Shown one piece after another: positions 43,396-50,137 of a stretch of DNA of 60,462 nt. A program made the position numbers and the translations under genes. Source of the DNA: Candidatus Rifleibacteriota bacterium (lineage in GTDB: Bacteria; Muiribacteriota; Ozemobacteria; Ozemobacterales; Ozemobacteraceae). Below the pieces are notes generated by a model. It saw only the letters and a program-made list of their open reading frames with translations, was not told the origin of the DNA and ran no database searches. Numbering within the stretch: position 1 is the stretch's first letter; every line of letters starts with the position of its first letter. Where the stretch lies: assembly GCA_012517355.1 (NCBI GenBank), contig JAAYVD010000056.1, positions 1 to 60,462 of the forward strand, given 5' to 3'.

Positions 43396-44843
43396 GGGGA
43401 CGGCCCGTCGAGGTGGAGTTTCCCCTTCAGGTCTTCGAGGACCGACAGGAGCAGGTCGAGGTCGGCGCGCGTGTGGGTGGAGGACAGCGACAATCGCAGG
43501 CGGGCCCGGCCGCGGGCCACCGCGGGGAAGGTGACCGGGGTGACGTAGAGGCCACGTTCGTGCAGTTCGCGGCAGGCGAGGCGGAGCTTGTGCTCGTCAG
43601 GAATGAGGACGGGGATGATCGCGGTCGTGGAGCCGAGGGTGTCGAACCCGAGCCGGTGGAGCCCGTCGAGGAGGTAGGCGGTGTTGGCCTGCAAGGCCTG
43701 CCGGGGGGCCGGGTCCTCTTCGAGGAGGCGGAACACCTCGATCAGGCCGGCCACGGTCGGGGCAGGGAGGCTGGTCGAAAAGATGTAGGAACGGGCGAAA
43801 TGGCGCACGTATTCGACCACCTCGCGGCGGCCGGTGAGGTAGCCGCCCAGGCCGGCCGGGGCCTTCGACAGGGTGCCGATCGTCAGGTCGATCTTCCCTT
43901 CCAGGCCGAACACCTCGGCAGTGCCGCGGCCGGTCGGCCCGACGATGCCGAGGGCGTGGGCCTCGTCGATGAGCAGGCGGGCGCCGTGGCGCCCGGCCAA
44001 GGCGGCCAGGCGGTCGAGGGGCGCGAGGTCGCCGTCCATGCTGAAGACGCCGTCGGTGACGATCAGCCGGCCGAGGAAATGCTTCCCGGCCTTGCGCAGC
44101 AAGGCCTCGAGCGCCTCGGGATCGTTGTGGGGGAAGTATTTCAGGGTTCCCTCGCTCAATTGCACCCCGTCGATGATCGAGGCGTGGGCATACAGGTCGG
44201 CCAGGGCCACGTCGCGCGGCCCGAGCAAGGCCTGGATGGTGCCGACATTGGCGTGATAGCCGGAGGGGAAGAGGCAGGCCGCCTCGCAGCGGTAGAACCG
44301 GGCGATGCGCGCCTCGAGCTCGAGGTGCAGATCGGAAGTGCCGCTCATCAGGGCCACCGAACCGGAACCGTAGCCGTGGGTGGCCGCCGCGCGCCGGGCC
44401 GCCTCGACGACCCGCGGGTGGGTCGCCAGGCCCAGGTAGCTGTTCGACGCGAACAGGATCATCTCGCGCTCCGCGCCGGTCTGTGGATCGCGCACCCGGA
44501 CACGGTTGCCGCAGGCGGTGGTGAGGACCCGCCGGTAGAAATACCCGCCCGCGTCCTGGACGGCCTGCAGCCGGGGCAGGAAGGCTTGGGCCTTGGCGAA
44601 CAGGTCGGGGCTGTCAGGGGGAGGTTCGTACAGGGCCTCGGTGGTGGCCGGCCCGCCGCCTGCTCCCATGAGCGGGTCTTCGGCAGAGTGAGGGCCACCC
44701 GCAACATTCCCCGCCGCGACGCTTTCCTTCTGGCCTGCGGCGGGTCGGGGGTCACCCGCCTCGTTGCCCAGGGGGCGATCCCCGGGGTCGGGGGCCGGGG
44801 GCATTCCAGGCACGGGACCTGGGGTGACGGGCTTTCCGGTCAT
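43392..44843 (-). CDS. alpha-oxoamine synthase family PLP enzyme (AONS/KBL/serine palmitoyltransferase-like)
   Basis: This 483-residue enzyme condenses an amino acid with an acyl thioester and releases CO2. PLP-site features are visible: FASNSYLGLATHP, GSVALMSGTSDLH, the stacking His at 220 (LYAHAS), DEAHALGIVG (Asp 293, His 296) and the PLP Lys 327 in TIGTLSKAPAGLGGYL. An extra 70-90 residues at the N-terminus are Gly/Pro/Ala-rich. It has GGAGGTTGCC before the ATG and overlaps both neighbours by four bases. With an ACP, ketosynthase and dehydratase in the operon and no other biotin genes, a long-chain keto-amine (sphingoid-like) product is more likely than biotin. The amino acid used cannot be told. 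Confidence 0.85.
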   Translation of the reverse strand: MTGKPVTPGPVPGMPPAPDPGDRPLGNEAGDPRPAAGQKESVAAGNVAGGPHSAEDPLMGAGGGPATTEALYEPPPDSPDLFAKAQAFLPRLQAVQDAGGYFYRRVLTTACGNRVRVRDPQTGAEREMILFASNSYLGLATHPRVVEAARRAAATHGYGSGSVALMSGTSDLHLELEARIARFYRCEAACLFPSGYHANVGTIQALLGPRDVALADLYAHASIIDGVQLSEGTLKYFPHNDPEALEALLRKAGKHFLGRLIVTDGVFSMDGDLAPLDRLAALAGRHGARLLIDEAHALGIVGPTGRGTAEVFGLEGKIDLTIGTLSKAPAGLGGYLTGRREVVEYVRHFARSYIFSTSLPAPTVAGLIEVFRLLEEDPAPRQALQANTAYLLDGLHRLGFDTLGSTTAIIPVLIPDEHKLRLACRELHERGLYVTPVTFPAVARGRARLRLSLSSTHTRADLDLLLSVLEDLKGKLHLDGPSP

Positions 44844-45940
44844 GCGGCAACCTCCTGGAGGGCGGCCAGGGCTTCGATCAGTCCCTGCGCCGAACCTGAA
44901 ATGGAAATGCCGACCGGCCGGAGATCGAGTCCCAGCCAGCAGATCAGCGCCCGGCCGTCCGCCGTGAAGGTTTCGACGGTGAGCTTCCCGTCGGACGCGG
45001 TCGTCACCCGGCAGGTGATGCCGGACAACCCGGTCGCGGCAGCGGCGCCGTACGTCTCCCCGGGGAATGGCTGGCGATCCAGCTCCGGGAGGGGCATTGC
45101 TGCCGGGTCGCTTCCTGGCACCCCCGTCGGAACCCGTTCTGGCATCCCTGGCGCACCCTGTTCTGGCATTCCCGTCACATCGGGCCCCTTCACCCCGGAG
45201 GAGACGGTTGCCAGGCTGTCCGCCTGGGGCCCCGCGGCCAGGCGCGAACCTGGCTTGGCGGGCGGCCTGCCAGGGCAGCCAGGACCCATGGCCGACCTCG
45301 TGTCGGTCGGCCCGGCGCCGACCAGGGGAACCGGCCGCTCGTAGCCGGCGGCTCCCCAGGGCAGGGTGTAGCCGCCGCCGCGGCCGAGCAGGGTGAGGCC
45401 CGCCGCCTGCAGGGCGAGATCGCCAAGGACGCAGGCGGCCGCCCGGTCGGGCCCCAGACAGGCCAGGGAGGCCGGCCGCGGGGCGATCCCCGTCCAGGCG
45501 AAGACCGCCTCGGCAGGAGAGAAGCGCCAAACCTGCAGGTCGGCCTGGAAGGTGGGTCCGTGCCGCAGGATGGCCGGATAGAGATTCCGGCGGGGCCAGG
45601 CGAGGACCGGTGGGGTTGTCGCCCGGGGCGGGGGGCCGGCGAGGGAATGCCGGCCGGTGGCCGCGGTGGCGGAGAACAGCGGCCGGCCTGCCCCGTCGCG
45701 GGCCTCGAAACGGGTCGGGGTGCGGGCGTATTCCACCTCGCGTTCGCGGCCCTTGCGGAGCATGAGGGGAGCTTCCAGGCGGAGATCGGCCAGGCCGCCA
45801 TCCGCCACCGGGGTGACGCCATCGGTGACCAGTTCCAGGAGCGACTCGGCGAGGACGACGAACGGGACGAAGGGGGTTCCCTCCAGCTGGTGATCAGCCA
45901 GGTAGGGGTCGGTGGCGAGCGAGAACAGGCGTTTGCCCAT
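44840..45940 (-). CDS. polyketide-synthase-type dehydratase (double hotdog), contains P1 insert
   Basis: This 366-residue stand-alone protein matches PKS dehydratase domains. The HxxxGxxxxP motif is exact (His 17, Gly 21, Pro 26 in DHQLEGTPFVP), ILRHGPTFQ marks the second hotdog, and the Asp-x3-Gln pair is at Asp 184/Gln 188 in LGDLALQAAG. It should dehydrate a beta-hydroxyacyl chain carried on the neighbouring ACP. Residues about 210-237 derive from a P1 repeat and the region to about 290 is low complexity, so the second half is interrupted but in frame. It starts six bases after the ACP gene. Confidence 0.8.
   Translation of the reverse strand: MGKRLFSLATDPYLADHQLEGTPFVPFVVLAESLLELVTDGVTPVADGGLADLRLEAPLMLRKGREREVEYARTPTRFEARDGAGRPLFSATAATGRHSLAGPPPRATTPPVLAWPRRNLYPAILRHGPTFQADLQVWRFSPAEAVFAWTGIAPRPASLACLGPDRAAACVLGDLALQAAGLTLLGRGGGYTLPWGAAGYERPVPLVGAGPTDTRSAMGPGCPGRPPAKPGSRLAAGPQADSLATVSSGVKGPDVTGMPEQGAPGMPERVPTGVPGSDPAAMPLPELDRQPFPGETYGAAAATGLSGITCRVTTASDGKLTVETFTADGRALICWLGLDLRPVGISISGSAQGLIEALAALQEVAA
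45229..45311 (+). repeat. P1 palindromic element inside the dehydratase gene
   Basis: GCGGCCAGGCGCGAACCTGG, TTGGCGGGCGGCC and GCCGACCTCGTGTCGGTCGG match P1, with a diverged middle. On the minus strand it encodes PTDTRSAMGPGCPGRPPAKP, the same frame as the P1 segments in both SpoIIE proteins. Confidence 0.75.
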
Positions 45941-45946
45941 CGGCGG

Positions 45947-46201
45947 CTACTTGGGCAGCGACTCGAAATAGTCGGCGATGGCGTTGATCGAGGTGAACCG
46001 CTTCAGCTCAGAATCGTCGATCATGAGGTCGAGGCGGTCTTCGATGAAGTTGACGACCTGGATGGCCTTGAGGCTGTCGAGGCCGAGCGCGAACAGGTTG
46101 TCGCCGTACCGTTCGGGGGGGATGCGGAGCCGGGTGACGGTGGCGATGGCTTCGAGGACGATGGTGACCAGTTCGTCGCGGGTCAGGGCGGGCCGTTTCA
46201 T
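45947..46201 (-). CDS. acyl carrier protein
   Basis: This 84-residue four-helix protein has the phosphopantetheine serine in FALGLDSLKAIQVV (the GLDSL motif, Ser about 43). The charge pattern is less acidic than fatty-acid ACPs, as in specialised ACPs. It carries the growing chain for the ketosynthase, dehydratase and possibly the oxoamine synthase. It overlaps the ketosynthase gene end by four bases and is followed by the dehydratase gene. Confidence 0.93.
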   Translation of the reverse strand: MKRPALTRDELVTIVLEAIATVTRLRIPPERYGDNLFALGLDSLKAIQVVNFIEDRLDLMIDDSELKRFTSINAIADYFESLPK

Positions 46202-47463
46202 GCCGATCTCCTCGTGGTGGCGTGGGGGTTGCGGCCGTAGACGACGGCCATGTGGGTGCCGGCGAAGCCGAAGTTCAGGAAGAGCATGGTGCCGATCCCG
46301 TATCCGGCATAGGCCCGGGCGTCGTAGTAGGCATTGGCCCGGATGCGGGGGTCGGGTTCGAACACGTTCCGCACCTCGGGCACGCGGCTGTCACGCAGGC
46401 AGGTCAGGGCCAGGGCCCCTTCGCTGACGGCCTGGACCCCGAAGGTGGATCCCAGAAAGCTCTTGAAGGCGAACAGCGGAACGCGCCGCACGTCGTCGCC
46501 CATGATCTCGCACAGGGCTTCCGATTCGTACGGATCGCAGGCGGGGGACCCGGAGGCCGAGCCGGCCACGAAATCGATGGCCGAGGGCGGCAGGTTCGCG
46601 TCGTCGAGGGCATCGCGGATCGACAGCAGGATGTCGGCGGGGGAAGGCTTGACGAAGTCGGCCGACCCGTTCGAAAGGCCGAATCCCAGGATGCGGCCGT
46701 ACCAATCGGGGTGGGCCTCCCCCTCGCGCTCGAGGACGAAACAGCCGGCCGCCTCGGCCACCACCAGGCCGTCACGGGTGCGGCAGTAGGGGCGACAGGC
46801 GGTGGCGGGGTCGTCGTTGCGATGCGACAGCACCCGGATCTTGTTCCACAGGTGGAAGGTGCCGGTCTCGAGGCAGACGTCGACCCCAACGACGATCGCC
46901 CGGTCGACCACGCCGGTCTTGATCAGCCGGTCGGCCTGCAGGACGGCGTTGAGCGAACTGGAACACGACGAACTGACGAACCAGCACGGGCCCTTGATGC
47001 CGAACAGATCGGCAAGGCGGGCCGGCAGGTAGCTGTTCATGCCGTGGATCAGGGAGGTGATCTTGTACAAATGATTCAGGAAGTAGTCCTTGACCAGGCC
47101 GGCCACCTCCAGATAGTTGCCGAGGCTGCTGGCCACCAGGAGGGCGGTGCGGCGGGGCTGCCGCCGGATAGCCTCGGCGATGCCGGCCTCGGCGATCGCC
47201 TCCTGGACCACGTAGACGGCGGCCTTGACATAGTCCTGGCGCAGGTCCTCCTCGCTCATGCGTGAGACGAGCCCGGGGGGGAGGATGCTCCAGGGAATGG
47301 GGGGAACCAGCCCGGCGAACCCGGTGCGGGTCTGCGGGGGAAGTTCGAACCGCTCGATCGGCCGGATGCCGGTCTTCTTTTCCGCGAAGAGGCGGACGTT
47401 CTCTTCCCGTCCGATGCCAGCCGACGAGATCAGGCCAATGCCGGAAACCACCGTGCTTCCCAT
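46198..47463 (-). CDS. beta-ketoacyl synthase homologue with Cys but no catalytic histidines
   Basis: This 421-residue thiolase-fold protein aligns with FabF/KAS II. The nucleophile Cys 167 lies in FVSSSCSSSLNAV and Lys 334 in FAFKSFLGS is kept. The His of the NAHGT motif is replaced by Ser 302 (VAGSASGSP) and the His of the KSxxGH motif by Ser 339. Without both His it may not decarboxylate malonyl-ACP; it could act as an acyltransferase, a priming enzyme or a partner subunit. GGAGAGG precedes the ATG at 47463. It is the first gene of the six-gene operon and has its own promoter. Confidence 0.85.
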   Translation of the reverse strand: MGSTVVSGIGLISSAGIGREENVRLFAEKKTGIRPIERFELPPQTRTGFAGLVPPIPWSILPPGLVSRMSEEDLRQDYVKAAVYVVQEAIAEAGIAEAIRRQPRRTALLVASSLGNYLEVAGLVKDYFLNHLYKITSLIHGMNSYLPARLADLFGIKGPCWFVSSSCSSSLNAVLQADRLIKTGVVDRAIVVGVDVCLETGTFHLWNKIRVLSHRNDDPATACRPYCRTRDGLVVAEAAGCFVLEREGEAHPDWYGRILGFGLSNGSADFVKPSPADILLSIRDALDDANLPPSAIDFVAGSASGSPACDPYESEALCEIMGDDVRRVPLFAFKSFLGSTFGVQAVSEGALALTCLRDSRVPEVRNVFEPDPRIRANAYYDARAYAGYGIGTMLFLNFGFAGTHMAVVYGRNPHATTRRSA

Positions 47464-47509
47464 GCGAACCTCTCCCCAGAGCCGGAATCCACGGCCCCTG
47501 CTCCATCCC

Positions 47510-47538
47510 ATTGTCGATCCCCCCTGCAGGGAAGTCAA
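47510..47538 (-). promoter_or_regulatory. promoter of the ketosynthase operon
   Basis: On the minus strand TTGACT (47538-47533) and GACAAT (47515-47510) have a 17-base spacer. These match five and four of six consensus bases. The start codon is about 47 bases further on. Confidence 0.55.
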
Positions 47539-47568
47539 GAAATGTGCACCAGGGTCCTTCCACGAGAA

Positions 47569-47667
47569 GCGGAGTTTCGGGGACAGAGTTTCGCAAAGTT
47601 TCGGGGACACATGACATTATTGGGCAAAATCTGGACAATCAAGTCATGTGTCCCCGAAATCCCGAAA
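47569..47667. repeat. P2 palindromic element
   Basis: TTTCGGGGACACATGAC (47599-47615) and its exact reverse complement (47643-47659) form 17-bp arms around a 27-base AT-rich loop. Shorter GTTTCGGGGAC (47578) and CCCGAAATC copies flank it. It lies between the two divergent promoters of the biosynthetic locus. Confidence 0.9.
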
Positions 47668-47675
47668 TCCCTGGT

Positions 47676-47704
47676 TTGACAGGGGGCGGGGGTGGGGCTA
47701 GGAT
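47676..47704 (+). promoter_or_regulatory. promoter of the UbiA-OYE-MMPL unit
   Basis: TTGACA (47676-47681) and TAGGAT (47699-47704) are spaced by 17 bases. The -35 box is perfect and the -10 box matches five of six bases counting TAxxAT-type positions loosely. It points to the prenyltransferase gene 50 bases on. Confidence 0.6.
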
Positions 47705-47754
47705 GAGGGCCAATTTGAGAGAGGAACGGGGCTCCCGGCGGGTCCCGCCAGGCG

Positions 47755-48744
47755 ATGGACGGCGCGGCAGTGAAGCGGTTTTTGTGGGCCTACGTCAAGA
47801 CGATGCGGCTGTATTATGCCTTCATCACGGGCATCGCCGGCTGGATCGGGGTTTCCTTCTACCATCACCTGATCGAGCGGGCGGGCGGCACGGTGACGAC
47901 CGAGACGTATCAACGCAGCGTGTTCATCCTGGTCATCCTGTTCGCCAGCTGGGGCATCAACCAGGTCTTCAACGACTGGCTGGGCCTCGAGGAGGACCGC
48001 ATCAACGCCCCCAACCGTCCGATGGTCACCGGCGAACTCGACGTCCGGTGGGCGCTGACCCTGTCAGGGTCGCTGATGGCGGCGGCGGCGGTGCTCACCT
48101 GGTTTTTGAACCCGGCCGCCCTCGTGCCCATGCTGCTGGGGTTCGTGCTGAACTTCGTCTACAACTACAGCAAGGCCTGGGGGTTGTGGGGAAACGTCAT
48201 CTTCGGCCTGATGATCGCCAACTGCACGGTCTACGGCTTCCTGGCCGCCGGACCCACCCCGATCCCGTTCGTCACCACCAACCGCCTCTGCACCGTCCTG
48301 CTGGTCGCCGTGATGAACGGCCTGATGACCTACTACACCTACTTCAAGGATTACGAGGGCGACAAGGCGGCCGGCAAGGACACCTTCATCGTCCGGCACG
48401 GCATCGAGACCGCCCGCAAGGTCGGCATCGTCGGGGCGTTCCTGCCGACCCTCGCCTTTTTGTTCGTGCGCATGATGGGATGGTTCCCCTTCGAGATCAC
48501 CCATTACTTCCTGTATTGCGCCACGATGACCCTCTTCCTGCAGATCTGGACGGCGGTGCGCTTCTACAACCACCCGGTGGGACCGAAGGCCTATTTTTCC
48601 AACGCCACCAACTTCCGGGCCTGCGCCTGCGGCCAGGTGACCTTCATCTCGATCTTCAACGGCCCGCTCGCCCTCTACCTGTTCAGCTTCACCTACGTCT
48701 TCATCGGGTTCCTGTTCGGTTTCCACGAAGATGACAAGGGCTGA
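47755..48744 (+). CDS. UbiA-family membrane prenyltransferase
   Basis: This 329-residue integral membrane protein has about eight or nine hydrophobic helices. The two Asp-rich motifs that bind prenyl diphosphate through Mg2+ are seen as NDWLGLEEDRINAPNRP (near 65-82) and YFKDYEGDKAAGK (near 200). UbiA enzymes attach prenyl chains to aromatic or lipid acceptors for quinones, haem or lipids. The start could also be a GTG at 47770; neither has a strong ribosome site. It overlaps the next gene by 14 bases. The acceptor is unknown; the neighbouring ketosynthase operon could supply it. Confidence 0.9.
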   Translation: MDGAAVKRFLWAYVKTMRLYYAFITGIAGWIGVSFYHHLIERAGGTVTTETYQRSVFILVILFASWGINQVFNDWLGLEEDRINAPNRPMVTGELDVRWALTLSGSLMAAAAVLTWFLNPAALVPMLLGFVLNFVYNYSKAWGLWGNVIFGLMIANCTVYGFLAAGPTPIPFVTTNRLCTVLLVAVMNGLMTYYTYFKDYEGDKAAGKDTFIVRHGIETARKVGIVGAFLPTLAFLFVRMMGWFPFEITHYFLYCATMTLFLQIWTAVRFYNHPVGPKAYFSNATNFRACACGQVTFISIFNGPLALYLFSFTYVFIGFLFGFHEDDKG

Positions 48745-50137
48745 CCACCCCGCCTTCCGGCCCCTCGCCCTCGCGCGGGTCACCCTCCCCCACCGGATCG
48801 TCCGCGCGGCCACCTACGACAATCTCGCCACGCCCGATGGCAGGCCGACCGCGGACCAGGGCGACCTGTTCGCCCGCCTGGCCGCCGGGGGGGCCGGAAC
48901 CATCATCACCGGGTTCGCCTACGTCTCGCGGCAGGGTCGGGCCATGCAGGCCGGCCAGGCCGGCATCGATGCCGACGACAAGATCGAACCCTGGCGAAGG
49001 GTGCTGGAACCGGTGCGCCGGGCCGACCCCGGGGCGAAAGTGTTCCTGCAGATCGCCCACACCGGCCGGCAGACGATCAGCCGTGCCACCGGCCGGCCGG
49101 TGGTCGGCGCCGGGCCGGTGCGGTGCACCTACTTCCTGTCGCCGGTGCGGACCCTGACCGAAGCCGAGGTGCGGGCGAAGGTGGAAGAATTCGTGCGGGC
49201 GGCGGAGCGGGCCCAGCGGGCCGGTTTTGACGGGGTACAGGTGCATGCCGCCCACGGCTACCTGGTCCACCAGTTCCTGTCGCCCCACACCAACCGGCGC
49301 CACGACGCCTACGGGGCCGACCCTCTCCGGTTCCTGCGCGAGATCGTGGCAGGCATCCGGGAACGGACCTCCCTGGCCGTCCTGCTCAAGCTGAGCGGGG
49401 CCGAGGATCAGCCACGCGGGCTGACCATCGACCGGGTCGTCGGGTATGCCCGGGCCATCGACGGGTGGGGCGTCGACGCGCTCGAGATCAGTTACGGCAC
49501 CATGGAGATCCCCTTCAACATCATCCGGGGCGGGCACCCGGTCGACGTCGCCTTGCGCCACAACTTCCTGTTCACCCGGTTCGGCGCCCCGTTCATCCGG
49601 TTCTTCCGGCAGTTCGTCTATCCATGGTACAAGAGACGGTTCATCGCCTATGCCGACCTGTACAACCTGGGCAACGCACGCCGGATCAAGCAGGCGGTCC
49701 GGACCCCGGTGTTGGTCACGGGTGGGGTCCGCAGCGGCGACCAGATCCGCCGGGTGCTGGAAGAGGACGGTCTCGACGGAGTGACCCTCTGCCGCCCGTT
49801 CATCCGGGAACCGGACCTGGTGCGGCGACTGCAGGACGACCCGCGGTGGCGGTCGTCCTGCGTCAGCTGCAACCTCTGCACCGTGCTGTGCGACAGCCCC
49901 CACCCCCTGCGGTGCTGGCTCGGCGACCCCGCCGCGGCCGGGGGGGGCGGCGACCGCCCCCACGCCTCACGCGCGGCGGTTGCTGAGCCCGGCGAGCCAC
50001 CCGCGAACCGAGGAGACGCCCTGACCCACCCCCCGGCCGCGTCCGATGACGACCCTGGCCATTCAGGGGAGCACCACGGCCCTTCCGACCGCAAGGCGGA
50101 CGGGGCGCGGGGAGGCCCGGCGACGTGTTCGTCGTAG
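48731..50137 (+). CDS. Old-Yellow-Enzyme-family NADH:flavin oxidoreductase
   Basis: This 468-residue protein has an FMN TIM barrel: VQVHAAHGYLVHQFLSPHTN with the substrate-binding His pair, GADPLRFLREIV, GVDALEISYGT and VLVTGGVRSGDQI (phosphate loop). CVSCNLCTVLC near 380 could bind an Fe-S cluster, as in the larger 2,4-dienoyl-CoA reductase-type members, but the second flavin domain is missing. The last 70 residues are low complexity and include a P1-like fragment. It overlaps the UbiA gene by 14 bases and the MMPL gene by 13. It probably reduces an enone or double bond of the locus product. Confidence 0.85.
   Translation: MTRADHPAFRPLALARVTLPHRIVRAATYDNLATPDGRPTADQGDLFARLAAGGAGTIITGFAYVSRQGRAMQAGQAGIDADDKIEPWRRVLEPVRRADPGAKVFLQIAHTGRQTISRATGRPVVGAGPVRCTYFLSPVRTLTEAEVRAKVEEFVRAAERAQRAGFDGVQVHAAHGYLVHQFLSPHTNRRHDAYGADPLRFLREIVAGIRERTSLAVLLKLSGAEDQPRGLTIDRVVGYARAIDGWGVDALEISYGTMEIPFNIIRGGHPVDVALRHNFLFTRFGAPFIRFFRQFVYPWYKRRFIAYADLYNLGNARRIKQAVRTPVLVTGGVRSGDQIRRVLEEDGLDGVTLCRPFIREPDLVRRLQDDPRWRSSCVSCNLCTVLCDSPHPLRCWLGDPAAAGGGGDRPHASRAAVAEPGEPPANRGDALTHPPAASDDDPGHSGEHHGPSDRKADGARGGPATCSS

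Noticed and set aside
43392-45530. Longer start for the oxoamine synthase gene upstream of 44843
   Set aside because: The extension lies inside the dehydratase gene in another frame, while the ATG at 44843 has a good ribosome site and a 4-base overlap.
46198-47463. Ketosynthase as a classical chain-length factor
   Set aside because: Chain-length factors lack the active Cys (usually Gln); here the Cys is kept and the His pair is lost, which is a different pattern.
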